From contig JAJZPI010000010.1 of NCBI GenBank assembly GCA_021811275.1, forward strand, positions 1 to 46,275: 46,275 bases of DNA, read 5' to 3'. Every line of letters begins with the position of its first letter. The stretch's first letter is position 1. The notes below the pieces were generated by a model. The model had not been told where the DNA came from and did no database searches. It was given only the letters and a program-made list of their open reading frames with translations. Made by a program: the position numbers and the translations under genes. This document shows positions 16,228 to 24,161 of the stretch, piece by piece. The stretch is from Deltaproteobacteria bacterium. Its GTDB lineage: Bacteria; Desulfobacterota; Desulfarculia; Desulfarculales; Desulfarculaceae.

Positions 16228-17583
16228 ATGACCCGACCAGAGCGCCTGATCATCTTCACCAGGCCACCGGTTCCCGGCCAGGTCAAGACCCGCCTGATCC
16301 CAGCCCTCGGCCCGAAAGGCGCGGCGGAGCTGCACCGCCACCTGGCCCAGGGCGTGCTGGCCTGGGGGCTCAAGCTGGCCCTCTTGCGCCCGCTGGGGAT
16401 CGAGGTGCGCCACGACGGCGGTAATCCGGAAGAAATGCGCGCTTGGCTGGGCCCGGGCCCCTTCTTGCGCCCCCAGGGGCCGGGCGACCTGGGCCAACGC
16501 ATGGAGCGGGCGCTGGGCGAAGCGCTCCAGGAAGGGGCCAGCCGGGTCATCCTGGTGGGCACCGACCTCCCCGGCCTCACCGACCAGCATTTGAACCGGG
16601 CCTTGGAGGCTTTAAATGAACGCGACTTGGTGTTGGGGCCTGCCACGGACGGCGGCTACTATCTGGTGGGCCTGACCAGGCCAGCGCCGGAGATATTCAG
16701 CGGCATCAGTTGGGGCGGGCCGCGGGTGCTGGCCCAAACCCTGGCGGCCGCCCAGACGGCGGGTCTGGAGCCCGCGTTGATTCCCGGGCTGTCCGACCTG
16801 GACCGGCCCGAGGACCTGGCCGGACTCGGCCATGCGCCCGCTCCCCCAGCCCTTGAGCGCGTGACCGGCCTGATAACGGTGATCATCCCCGCCCTGAATG
16901 AGGAGCCCAACCTGGGCTACGTGGTGGAGAGCGCCCTGCGCGGCCAGGGGGTGGAGGTCATCGTGGTGGACGGGGGCAGTCAGGACCGCACCTACGCTCT
17001 GGCCCGCGCGCTGGGGGTCAAGGCGCTTATGAGCTTTGCCGGACGGGCGCGGCAGATGAATCTGGGCGCGGCCCTGGCGCGGGGCGAATACCTTTTGTTT
17101 CTGCACGCCGACACCCTGCTTCCCTCAGGCTGGGACGGCCAACTGCGCGATATGCTGAACCAACCTGGGGTAGTGGCCGGGGCCTTCCAATTCGGGCTGG
17201 ACGCCGGGGGGCCCGCCTATCGCCTGTTGGAAAGGCTGGTGGCCTGGCGTTCACGCTGGCTCCAGCTGCCCTACGGCGACCAAGCGATCTGCCTCCGAGC
17301 GTCTATGTTTGAAAATTTGGGCGGTTACGCGGAAATTCCCATCATGGAGGACTTTGAGCTGGTCCGCCGCCTGGCCCACCGGGGACGCCTGGCCCTGGCG
17401 CCTGCGGCGGTGCGTACCTCGGCCCGTCGTTGGCGGGTCCGGGGCCTCTGGCGCACCACCCTGATCAACCAGGCGATAGTGCTGGGCTATGGCCTGGGAG
17501 TCCCTCCCGCCCGCCTGCACCGGTGGTACGGCCGCAGCCGGCCCACCCGGCCCGGCCCACCCTCCCCACCGGGGAAAAACTAG
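16228..17583 (+). CDS. Fused DUF2064 / family 2 glycosyltransferase (arsenosugar-type)
   Basis: This 451-residue protein joins two glycosyltransferase-like domains. Residues 1-205 are DUF2064 (TIGR04282-like): RLIIFTRPPVPGQVKTRL, GTDLPGL at 111-117 and ATDGGYYLVGL at 139-149. After a short linker, residues 213-445 are a GT2 domain (TIGR04283-like): TVIIPALNEE (217-226), VVDGGSQDRT, FAGRARQMN, LHADTLLPSG and MEDFELVRRL. The two domains are often separate neighbouring genes in arsenosugar clusters; here they are one reading frame with no stop or restart between them. The likely job is transfer of a sugar to the product of the ArsS route, but the donor and acceptor are unknown. It ends the operon. 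The start chosen is ATG 16228; there is no strong ribosome binding site, and a start at 16207 is out of frame. Confidence 0.85.
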   Translation: MTRPERLIIFTRPPVPGQVKTRLIPALGPKGAAELHRHLAQGVLAWGLKLALLRPLGIEVRHDGGNPEEMRAWLGPGPFLRPQGPGDLGQRMERALGEALQEGASRVILVGTDLPGLTDQHLNRALEALNERDLVLGPATDGGYYLVGLTRPAPEIFSGISWGGPRVLAQTLAAAQTAGLEPALIPGLSDLDRPEDLAGLGHAPAPPALERVTGLITVIIPALNEEPNLGYVVESALRGQGVEVIVVDGGSQDRTYALARALGVKALMSFAGRARQMNLGAALARGEYLLFLHADTLLPSGWDGQLRDMLNQPGVVAGAFQFGLDAGGPAYRLLERLVAWRSRWLQLPYGDQAICLRASMFENLGGYAEIPIMEDFELVRRLAHRGRLALAPAAVRTSARRWRVRGLWRTTLINQAIVLGYGLGVPPARLHRWYGRSRPTRPGPPSPPGKN

Positions 17584-17586
17584 CGA

Positions 17587-17598
17587 AAACATTGTTAC
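17587..17598. promoter_or_regulatory. Dyad element 1 (AAACATTGTTAC), possible operator
   Basis: The core AACA-T-TGTT is itself a dyad. The full 12-mer is the exact reverse complement of 17681-17692. It lies 21 bp before the first -35 box, centred near -63 of the predicted start, where class I activators often bind. Confidence 0.4.
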
Positions 17599-17619
17599 GC
17601 GTTTTTCTCCGCCGAGGGG

Positions 17620-17649
17620 TTGACAGTTGTGAGCCACCTGAATTATATA
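17620..17649 (+). promoter_or_regulatory. Promoter P1 upstream of the fumarase operon
   Basis: TTGACA (17620-17625) and TATATA (17644-17649) are separated by 18 bp. The -35 box sits in a 12-mer GGGGTTGACAGT that recurs at promoter P2. Confidence 0.6.
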
Positions 17650-17680
17650 CTTTTGTGCAGGATGCAATCCTATTTTAAGG

Positions 17681-17692
17681 GTAACAATGTTT
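17681..17692. promoter_or_regulatory. Dyad element 2 (GTAACAATGTTT), possible operator
   Basis: This is the exact inverted copy of the 12-mer at 17587-17598. It lies 26 bp before the -35 box of P2, centred near -67, and downstream of the P1 start. Confidence 0.4.
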
Positions 17693-17700
17693 CTAGGAGG

Positions 17701-17714
17701 CGCCTGATCAGGCG
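17701..17714. promoter_or_regulatory. 14-bp perfect palindrome CGCCTGATCAGGCG
   Basis: This perfect palindrome ends 4 bp before the -35 box of P2, so it could bind a dimeric regulator. Its arms recur by chance-level similarity in the arsS hairpin, so functional meaning is uncertain. Confidence 0.3.
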
Positions 17715-17718
17715 GGGG

Positions 17719-17747
17719 TTGACAGTCGGACAGCCCACCAATAATAG
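17719..17747 (+). promoter_or_regulatory. Promoter P2 upstream of the fumarase operon
   Basis: TTGACA (17719-17724) and TAATAG (17742-17747) are separated by 17 bp, about 65 bp before the fumarase alpha start. Confidence 0.6.
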
Positions 17748-17811
17748 TAGGTCCCACATACCTTAATTCCGGCCCGCGCCTCTTCGCCCGGCCCGGGGGA
17801 GGTTTCCCAAA

Positions 17812-18660
17812 TTGTCAAGCCTGCGAACCATCGACGTGTCCCAGCTGCGGGACACGGTGGCCGGGCTTTGCGGCCAAGCCGATATTTTCCTGCCCGCCGA
17901 CGTCCGCGCGGCCTTCAACAAGGCCCTGGCCGCCGAGGAGTCTCCCGTGGGCCGCGAGGTCATCAGCCGGCTTTTGGAAAACGCCGACATCGCCGAGGCT
18001 GAAAGCATGCCCATCTGCCAGGACTGCGGTCTGGCCGTGGTCTTTCTGGACCTGGGCCAGGACGTGCACCTGGTGGGCGGAGACCTGACCGAGGCCATCA
18101 ACGAGGGCGTGCGCCGGGGCTATGAGCAGTCCTACCTGCGCAAGAGCGTCTGCCACCCCTTCACCCGCGCCAACACCGGCGACAACACCCCGGCGGTGAT
18201 CCACATGCGGGTGGTGCCCGGCAACCAGGTTCGCCTCTGGCTGGTACCCAAGGGCGGCGGCAGCGAGAACATGTCCAAGGTCTTCCTGGTCACTCCAGCC
18301 CAGGGCCTGCCGGGCATCAAGGACCGGGTCATCGAGACCGTGGAGGCCGCCGGCCCCAACCCCTGCCCTCCCATCATCCTGGGCGTGGCCGTGGGCGGCA
18401 CCTTCGAGGAGGCCGGCATCCGGGCCAAGCGCGCGCTGCTCCGGGAACTGGGCTCCGTGAACCCCGACCCCGAGGCCGCGGCCCTGGAATCGGAGCTCCT
18501 GACCTTGGTCAACAACCTGGGCATCGGCCCGGCCGGTCTGGGCGGACGCACCACCTGCCTGGGGGTGTTCGTGGACATCAAACCCTGCCACATCGCCAGC
18601 CTGCCCTGCGCGGTCAACGTGCAGTGCCACGCCGCCCGGCACAAGGAGGCGGTACTATGA
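17812..18660 (+). CDS. Fumarate hydratase class I, alpha subunit
   Basis: This is the N-terminal-domain subunit of the oxygen-sensitive [4Fe-4S] fumarase (also called TtdA/FumA alpha type), which interconverts fumarate and malate. The 282 residues include MPICQDCGLAVVFLD (Cys 69 and 72), KSVCHPFTRANTGDNTPAVIH, PKGGGSENMSK, the second cluster Cys in GPNPCPPIILGVAVGGTFE, and the third in LGGRTTCLGVFVD. The start is TTG 17812, with GGGGGAGG 9 nt upstream. The beta subunit overlaps its stop codon (ATGA), as expected for the two-subunit form. The close tartrate dehydratase cannot be excluded by sequence alone, but the neighbouring fumarate reductase favours fumarase. Confidence 0.93.
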   Translation: MSSLRTIDVSQLRDTVAGLCGQADIFLPADVRAAFNKALAAEESPVGREVISRLLENADIAEAESMPICQDCGLAVVFLDLGQDVHLVGGDLTEAINEGVRRGYEQSYLRKSVCHPFTRANTGDNTPAVIHMRVVPGNQVRLWLVPKGGGSENMSKVFLVTPAQGLPGIKDRVIETVEAAGPNPCPPIILGVAVGGTFEEAGIRAKRALLRELGSVNPDPEAAALESELLTLVNNLGIGPAGLGGRTTCLGVFVDIKPCHIASLPCAVNVQCHAARHKEAVL

Positions 18661-19211
18661 GCGAGATGATTAGGCTCACCCCGCCGCTCACCAGCGAAGC
18701 GGTCAGCCTGCTCAAGGCCGGCGACCGGGTCCTCCTTTCCGGCACCATTTACACCGGCCGCGACGCCGCCCACAAGCGCATCGTGGAAACGCTTTCCCGA
18801 GGCGAGCAGCCGCCCTTCCCTCTGGCCGGCGCGGTCATCTACTACGTAGGCCCCTCGCCCGCCCCGCCGGGACGGGTCATCGGCGCGGCCGGCCCCACCA
18901 CCAGCTACCGCATGGACGCCTACGCCCCCACCCTCATGGCCCAGGGCCTGAAGGCCATGATCGGCAAGGGCAAGCGGGGCGAGGAGGTCAAGCAGGCCAT
19001 GAGGGAGCACAAGGCCGTGTACCTGGCCGCCATCGGCGGGGCCGGGGCGCTCATGGCACGTTCCATCAAGCAGGCCGAGGTCATCGCCTACCCCGAGCTG
19101 GGGCCGGAGGCCGTGCGCCGGCTGGTGGTCGAGGACATGCCCCTGTTCGTGGTCAACGACGTGCACGGCGGCGACCTCTATCAGCAAGGCCGCCAAGCCT
19201 ATCAACGCTAG
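18657..19211 (+). CDS. Fumarate hydratase class I, beta subunit
   Basis: The 184-residue protein is the C-terminal-domain subunit of iron-sulfur fumarase. It has the swivelling-domain pattern RLTPPLTSEAVSLLKAGDRV, LLSGTIYTGRDAAHKRI, YYVGPSPAPPGRVIGAAGPTT (in part), GPTTSYRMDAYAP and AAIGGAGALMARSIKQ. The ATG at 18657 overlaps the alpha stop by 4 bp, giving translational coupling and matched subunit supply. It ends 42 bp before the cytochrome b gene of the fumarate reductase, so the five genes probably form one transcript that joins malate, fumarate and succinate. Confidence 0.93.
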   Translation: MSEMIRLTPPLTSEAVSLLKAGDRVLLSGTIYTGRDAAHKRIVETLSRGEQPPFPLAGAVIYYVGPSPAPPGRVIGAAGPTTSYRMDAYAPTLMAQGLKAMIGKGKRGEEVKQAMREHKAVYLAAIGGAGALMARSIKQAEVIAYPELGPEAVRRLVVEDMPLFVVNDVHGGDLYQQGRQAYQR

Positions 19212-19253
19212 ACAAACGCCTGCCCGGGCAGGCTTCAAGGCATAGGAGCGATC

Positions 19254-19907
19254 ATGACGACCATAGACACCGCCATTTACGTCAAGCCCCCCAGCCGGGT
19301 GAGCGCCTATCTGGACTGGCTGCAGATGCTCACCGGTGCCGGGCTCATCGCCTTCATGTGGAGCCACATGATCCTGGTGGCCAGCGTCAACCTGGGCGTC
19401 AAGGTTATGAACGCCATAGCATGGTTCTTCGAGGCCACTTACATGGCCCAGGTGGGCGGGCCCTTGATCGGGGCCACCATGCTGCTGCACTTCGTCCTGG
19501 CCGCGCGCAAGATTCCCTTCACCACCAGCGAGCAAGGGGCCATCTGGCGGCACGCCAAGATGCTCCATCACACCGACACCTGGCTGTGGGTGATCCAGGC
19601 GGTCACCGCCATGATCATCCTTATCATGGGCTCGGTGCACATGTGGACGGTGCTCACCGACCTGCCCATCACCGCCCAGAAGAGCGCGGCGCGCATCCAG
19701 GGCGGGTTCTGGATGGTCTTCTACCTGATCCTGCTGCCCATGATCGAGCTGCACGTGGGCATCGGCTTCTACCGCATCGCGGTCAAATGGGGCTTCATCA
19801 GGCGGGCCGAGCGCAAACCGTTCAAGCGTTTCGAGAACATCCTCACCGCGGTGATGATCCTGATCGGGCTGATAACCATCATCCGCTTCGCCACCCTGGC
19901 TATCTAA
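19254..19907 (+). CDS. frdC: Fumarate reductase/succinate dehydrogenase cytochrome b subunit
   Basis: This 217-residue integral membrane protein has about five transmembrane helices, with histidines placed in or near them (MWSHMIL, TMLLHFVL, HAKMLHHTDT, MGSVHMW, IELHVGIGF). This matches the di-heme, single-subunit anchor of Wolinella-type quinol:fumarate reductase. It anchors the FrdAB part to the inner membrane and exchanges electrons with menaquinone. The ATG at 19254 follows CATAGGAGCGATC. The flavoprotein gene follows 12 bp later, after AAGGAGG. The direction (fumarate reduction or succinate oxidation) cannot be decided from sequence. Confidence 0.92.
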   Translation: MTTIDTAIYVKPPSRVSAYLDWLQMLTGAGLIAFMWSHMILVASVNLGVKVMNAIAWFFEATYMAQVGGPLIGATMLLHFVLAARKIPFTTSEQGAIWRHAKMLHHTDTWLWVIQAVTAMIILIMGSVHMWTVLTDLPITAQKSAARIQGGFWMVFYLILLPMIELHVGIGFYRIAVKWGFIRRAERKPFKRFENILTAVMILIGLITIIRFATLAI

Positions 19908-19919
19908 GGAGGTCGCAAC

Positions 19920-21761
19920 GTGGCTTACGAAACCTTCTACAGCGACCTGGTCTGCATTGGGGCCGGCCTGGCCGGCGAGCGTGTGGCCATAGAGGCCGCC
20001 GCAGCCGGATTCAAAACCATCCTGCTCAGTCTGGTCCCGCCCCGGCGCTCCCACTCCTGCGCCGCCGAGGGCGGCATGCAGGCGGCTCTGGGCAACTGCG
20101 CCATGGGCGAAGGCGACAGCCCGGACGTGCACTTCGCCGACACCGTCAAGGGATCGGACTGGGGCTGCGACCAGGAAGTGGCCCGCATATTCGCCGACAC
20201 CGCCCCCATCGCCGTGCGCGAGGCCTCCCACTGGGGCATGCCCTGGAACCGGGTCGAGGCCGGAAAGTCCATGTGCTTCAAGGGCGGGGTCTGCTTCGAG
20301 GTCGAGGACAAGGCCGAAAAGCACGGTCTGATAACCGCCCGCGCCTTCGGCGGCACGGCCAAATGGAGGACCTGCTACACCGCCGACGGCACCGGACACA
20401 CCCTGCTCTACACCCTGGACAACAAGGTCACCCAACTGGGCATCACCGTCCACGACCGGATAGAGGCGGTCAGCCTCATCCACGACGGCGACCGCTGCGT
20501 CGGCTGCGTGGCCCGCTGCCTGAAGACCGGAAAGCTCAGGGTCTACCTGTCCAAGGCCACTCTCATCGCCACAGGCGGCTACGGCAAGCTCTACAGCGAG
20601 ACCACCAACACCGTCATCAACGAGGGAGGCGGCCACATCGTGGCCTTGGACACCGGCCTGGTGCCCTTCGGCAACCCCGAGGCGGTGCAGTTCCACCCCA
20701 CGGGCATCGTGCCCACCAACATCCTGGTCACCGAGGGCTGCCGCGGCGACGGAGGCACGCTCCTGGACGTGAACCAGGAGCGCTTCATGCACATCTATGA
20801 GCCGGAGAAGGCCGAACTGGCCAGCCGCGACGTGGTTTCCCGCTGGATGATGCACCACATCCGCGAGGGGCACGGCGTGCCCAGCCCCTACGGCCCGCAT
20901 CTCTGGCTGGACATCCGCCACCTGGGCGAGAAGCACATCACCACCCGCCTGCGCGAGGTGTATGACACCTGCATCCACTTCCTCGGCGTGGACCCCATCA
21001 CCCAGCTCATCCCCGTGCGGCCCTGCCACCACTACTCCATGGGCGGGGTGCGCACCAACAAGGACGGCTACGCCTACGGCCTCGAGGGCCTGTTCTCCGC
21101 CGGCGAGTCCTGCTGCTGGGACATGCACGGCTTCAACCGCCTGGGTGGCAACTCCCTGGCCGAGACCATCGTGGCCGGCCGCCATATCGGCCGGGCGGTG
21201 GCCGATTACCTCAAGGGAGCCGAGACCACCCTGCGCACCGACCTGGCCCGCCAGGCCGTGGCCAGGGACGAGGAGCGCATCAAGCGCATCGTCAGCGGGG
21301 CCGACGGCAAGGAGAACGTCTACGATGTTCGCAACGCCATGCAGAAGGAAATGATGGACAACGTGGGCATCTTCCGGAACGGGACCGACCTGCAGAAGGC
21401 GGTGGACAACCTGCGCGAGCTTCTGGTCCGCTCCAAGAAGGTCGGCCTGCGCTCCTCGGGGGTGGGCTCCAGCCCCGAGCTGGCCATGGCCATCAAGATT
21501 TCGGGCATGGTGCGCATGGCCATCTGCGTGGCCTACGGAGCGCTGATGCGCACCGAGAGCCGCGGCGCCCACGCCCGCGAGGACTACACCGCGCGCAACG
21601 ACCGCGACTGGCTCACCCGCACCCTGGCCTACTGGCGAAACCCGGACGCCGATCTGCCGACCCTGGAATATGAACCGGCATCCCCGGTCTTCCACCTGCC
21701 TCCGGGCGACCGCGGCTACGGCAAGTGCGAAATAATCTGCCGCGAAGAAATGAACGAGTGA
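19920..21761 (+). CDS. frdA: Fumarate reductase/succinate dehydrogenase flavoprotein subunit
   Basis: The catalytic subunit, 613 residues, carries covalently bound FAD. Landmarks are the dinucleotide fold at the N-terminus (CIGAGLAGERVAIEAA), SHSCAAEGGMQAALGN, where the early His is the likely flavin attachment region, and the active-site segment VQFHPTGIVPTNILVTEGCRG (in part). RPCHHYSMGGVRTNKDG and GFNRLGGNSLAETIVAGRHIG follow. The C-terminal helical domain ends with the ESRGAHAREDYTARND pattern. The sequence is of the Wolinella/delta-proteobacterial FrdA type. The start is GTG 19920, with AAGGAGG 7 nt upstream. It is followed by the iron-sulfur subunit after 8 bp. Confidence 0.95.
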   Translation: MAYETFYSDLVCIGAGLAGERVAIEAAAAGFKTILLSLVPPRRSHSCAAEGGMQAALGNCAMGEGDSPDVHFADTVKGSDWGCDQEVARIFADTAPIAVREASHWGMPWNRVEAGKSMCFKGGVCFEVEDKAEKHGLITARAFGGTAKWRTCYTADGTGHTLLYTLDNKVTQLGITVHDRIEAVSLIHDGDRCVGCVARCLKTGKLRVYLSKATLIATGGYGKLYSETTNTVINEGGGHIVALDTGLVPFGNPEAVQFHPTGIVPTNILVTEGCRGDGGTLLDVNQERFMHIYEPEKAELASRDVVSRWMMHHIREGHGVPSPYGPHLWLDIRHLGEKHITTRLREVYDTCIHFLGVDPITQLIPVRPCHHYSMGGVRTNKDGYAYGLEGLFSAGESCCWDMHGFNRLGGNSLAETIVAGRHIGRAVADYLKGAETTLRTDLARQAVARDEERIKRIVSGADGKENVYDVRNAMQKEMMDNVGIFRNGTDLQKAVDNLRELLVRSKKVGLRSSGVGSSPELAMAIKISGMVRMAICVAYGALMRTESRGAHAREDYTARNDRDWLTRTLAYWRNPDADLPTLEYEPASPVFHLPPGDRGYGKCEIICREEMNE

Positions 21762-21769
21762 GGTGTGGC

Positions 21770-22513
21770 ATGAGCAGACAGCTTAAATTCAATATATTCC
21801 GCTACAATCCCCAGGACCCCAATTCGGTCCCCCACACCGACTCCTTCTGGCTGGACGAAACCCCCAGCCTGACGCTCTTCATCGCCTTGAACCGTCTCAG
21901 GGAGGAGCAGGACTCCTCGCTGAACTTCGATTTCGCCTGCCGCATGGCCATCTGCGGCTCCTGCGGCATGGTCATCAACGGCCGGCCCGGGCTGGCCTGC
22001 CGTACGCTCACCTCCGATCTCCCCGGCGAGATCACTCTGATGCCCCTGCCGGTCTTCAAGCTGGTGGGTGACCTGGCGGTGGACACCGGCACCTGGTTCA
22101 GGGCCACCAACGAGAAGATCGAGTCCTGGATCCACACCGACCAGGAGTTCGACCCCGAGGCCCTGGAAGAACGCATGGAAAACGACCTGGCCAACTCCAT
22201 CTTCGAGCTGGAGCGCTGCATCGAGTGCGGCTGCTGCGTGGCCAGCTGCGGCACGGCCAACATGCGCGCCGACTTCGTGGGGGCCTTCGCCTTGAACCGG
22301 GTAGCCCGTTTCGTCATGGACCCGCGCGACAAACGCTCCGACGCCGACTACTTCGAGGTGGTGGGCACCGACCAGGGCATCTTCGGCTGCATGGGCCTTT
22401 TGGCCTGCGAGGACGTCTGCCCGCGCAAGATACCCCTGCAGGACCAGTTGGGCATCCTGCGCCGCAAGATGGGCTTCATCGGCCTCAAAAACCTCTTCCG
22501 CCGCAAGGTCTGA
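21770..22513 (+). CDS. frdB: Fumarate reductase/succinate dehydrogenase iron-sulfur subunit
   Basis: The 247-residue electron-transfer subunit has a plant-type [2Fe-2S] domain (FACRMAICGSCGMVINGRPG, then LACRT). Its ferredoxin-like C-terminal domain carries the [4Fe-4S] and [3Fe-4S] ligands (CIECGCCVASCGTANM and CMGLLACEDVCPRKIP). It passes electrons between FAD in FrdA and heme in FrdC. The ATG at 21770 follows GAGGTGTGGC. It is the last gene of the block, and a strong hairpin terminator begins 14 bp after its stop codon. Confidence 0.95.
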   Translation: MSRQLKFNIFRYNPQDPNSVPHTDSFWLDETPSLTLFIALNRLREEQDSSLNFDFACRMAICGSCGMVINGRPGLACRTLTSDLPGEITLMPLPVFKLVGDLAVDTGTWFRATNEKIESWIHTDQEFDPEALEERMENDLANSIFELERCIECGCCVASCGTANMRADFVGAFALNRVARFVMDPRDKRSDADYFEVVGTDQGIFGCMGLLACEDVCPRKIPLQDQLGILRRKMGFIGLKNLFRRKV

Positions 22514-22526
22514 TCCAATCACCGCC

Positions 22527-22570
22527 GCGAGGCCCTATCCCCGCCCCCGGGGATGGGGCCTCGCCCTTTT
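22527..22570 (+). terminator. Rho-independent terminator of the fumarase/fumarate reductase operon
   Basis: A 17-bp stem with one G-U pair (arms GCGAGGCCC-TATCCCCG and CGGGGATGGGGCCTCGC) and a 4-nt loop is followed by CCTTTT. It starts 14 bp after the frdB stop. Confidence 0.75.
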
Positions 22571-22605
22571 GGGGGGGCAGGGGTGGAGGGCGGGGGACAA
22601 TGTGT

Positions 22606-22634
22606 TTGACAAGATACCCGACCTGTTCTATTTT
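22606..22634 (+). promoter_or_regulatory. hpt promoter
   Basis: TTGACA (22606-22611) and TATTTT (22629-22634) are separated by 17 bp, just after the operon terminator and about 64 bp before the hpt start. Confidence 0.6.
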
Positions 22635-22697
22635 GGTCTGTAATTGAAATGTGATAGCCGGCCAGTTCCCCTTAGGCGGGCCGTCCGGAAGGAAACC

Positions 22698-23231
22698 ATG
22701 ACCATACCCACCAAGGACCTGGAGATGGTCCTGCTGCTCTCGCCGGAGCGTATTCAGGCCCGGGTCAAGGAACTGGCCGAGGAAATATCGGCCGACCTGG
22801 GCGATGAGCCGGTGCTCCTGGGCGTGCTCAAGGGAGCCTTCGTCTTCCTTAGCGACCTGGCCCGCCACATGACCGTGCCGGCCCAGGTGGACTTCGTGCG
22901 TCTGGCCTCCTACGGCTCATCCAGCATATCCTCGGGCACCATCACCATGAGCAAGCCGCCGGAACTGGATCTGACCGGACGCACCGTGGTGGTGGTGGAG
23001 GACATCGCCGACACCGGCCGCACCCTTAGCTGGCTGATCGGCCACCTCAAGGAGCTGGGCTGCCGTCAAGTGAAGGTCTGCGCCTTCATCGACAAGCCCG
23101 AAAGGCGCGAGGTGGCCCTGGACATAGACTATGTGGGCTTCCATGTGCCCCAGGGGTTCCTGGTGGGCTATGGACTGGATTTCAACGAGTGCTACCGTTG
23201 TCTGCCCGGAGTCTATGAGGTCAAGGTTTGA
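22698..23231 (+). CDS. hpt: Hypoxanthine phosphoribosyltransferase
   Basis: This purine-salvage enzyme makes IMP or GMP from the free base and PRPP. The 177 residues show VLLGVLKGAFVFLSDLARHM, the flexible-loop segment RLASYGSSSISSGTI, and the PRPP-binding motif VVVVEDIADTGRTLSWL. The C-terminal base-binding block reads FHVPQGFLVGYGLDFNECYR. I choose ATG 22698 (AAGGAAACC upstream) over an in-frame ATG at 22644, because the family starts here and 22644 lies only about 10 bp from the predicted transcription start. Confidence 0.94.
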   Translation: MTIPTKDLEMVLLLSPERIQARVKELAEEISADLGDEPVLLGVLKGAFVFLSDLARHMTVPAQVDFVRLASYGSSSISSGTITMSKPPELDLTGRTVVVVEDIADTGRTLSWLIGHLKELGCRQVKVCAFIDKPERREVALDIDYVGFHVPQGFLVGYGLDFNECYRCLPGVYEVKV

Positions 23232-23263
23232 ACCCTGAACGCTAGCCCGGCTGGTGCTGCTCA

Positions 23264-24127
23264 ATGATCGTCCAATGCCAACAATGTGACACCAAGTTCA
23301 ACCTCGACGAGACCAAGATTCCCGCCGAAGGCGCCTGGGTGCGTTGCAGCAAGTGTCAGGAGGTATTCCAGGTCATGCCGCCGGGCGGCAAGCCGCCCGC
23401 CATGGAGGATGAGGAGGTATTGGACCTGGACAACCTGCCCCCCGGGGGCCCTCCAGGCGACGTGGACTTCGGCCTGGACGTGGACAAGGCGCCCGCGGGC
23501 GCCAAGGGCGGCGGGCGCGGCAAGGGATTCAAGGTCATCTTCTGGCTGCTGGCCATCCTGGTGCTCCTGCCGGTGCTCATGCTGGGAGCCCTGGTGGCCT
23601 TGGATCGCCTGCACATCGCCCCCGCCCTGGTTGAGCGCTTCCGCGGCTTGCCCGCGGTGGGCTCCCTGCTCGGCAAGGCCGGCGGGGCCCAGCCCGCCGC
23701 CACGGCCACGGCCCCCGACAACGCCGGACTCGCCCTGGCCCAGGTGCGAGGCTACTTCCGGGTCAACCAGCAATCCGGGCGCATCTTCGTTATCCAGGGC
23801 CTGGTCGAAAACCAGCAGCAGCAGAACCGCTCCGGCATTCTGGTCCGGGGCAAGTTGAACGACGAGCAAGGAGCGGTGGTGCGCCAGGCCGTGGTCTACG
23901 CCGGCCCCATCTTCAACCCCGACGAGCTGCGCCAGCTCTCGCTGGATGCGATACAGGCTCGCCTGGGCCAGCCCGCCAGCCCCGACGGGACCAAGTACGC
24001 CGCCGGGCCGGGCGGCAACATCCCATTCATGATCGTCTTTGGCAACCTGCCCGACAACCTCTCCCACTTCACCGCCGAGGTGGTGGGCTCGGAGCCAACA
24101 GCGCCATCATCGACCACGGCGCGATGA
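23264..24127 (+). CDS. Zinc-ribbon (MJ0042-type) and DUF3426 membrane protein
   Basis: The 287-residue protein begins with a zinc ribbon, C-x2-C at MIVQCQQCDTKFNLDE and C-x2-C at VRCSKCQEVFQV, the MJ0042-family finger. An acidic and Gly/Pro-rich linker follows, then one transmembrane helix near residues 88-108 (VIFWLLAILVLLPVLMLGAL). A DUF3426-type domain comes after it (LRGYF-like VRGYFRVN, IFVIQGLVENQ). The layout suggests a cytoplasmic finger and an extracytoplasmic beta domain. Its function is unknown; it may sense or respond to redox state or metals, but this is inference. The gene lies between hpt and the K+ channel gene, which begins 34 bp later. Confidence 0.8.
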   Translation: MIVQCQQCDTKFNLDETKIPAEGAWVRCSKCQEVFQVMPPGGKPPAMEDEEVLDLDNLPPGGPPGDVDFGLDVDKAPAGAKGGGRGKGFKVIFWLLAILVLLPVLMLGALVALDRLHIAPALVERFRGLPAVGSLLGKAGGAQPAATATAPDNAGLALAQVRGYFRVNQQSGRIFVIQGLVENQQQQNRSGILVRGKLNDEQGAVVRQAVVYAGPIFNPDELRQLSLDAIQARLGQPASPDGTKYAAGPGGNIPFMIVFGNLPDNLSHFTAEVVGSEPTAPSSTTAR

Positions 24128-24161
24128 AAACTCGGAGAGAAACCGGGGCCGGAACCGGCTT

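Noticed and set aside
14592-17714. Shared arms CGCCTGA/TCAGGCG in the arsS hairpin and in the 17701 palindrome as a repeat family
   Set aside because: The 7-bp arms are short and similar strings (TCAGGCG, CAGGCG) occur often in this GC-rich sequence, so the match is probably chance.
18132-21695. 1187-residue open frame on the minus strand
   Set aside because: It lies antisense to the fumarase and fumarate reductase genes, which have clear family motifs. Long antisense frames are common in GC-rich codon usage, and its translation (Gly/His/Ala/Val-rich) shows no domain.
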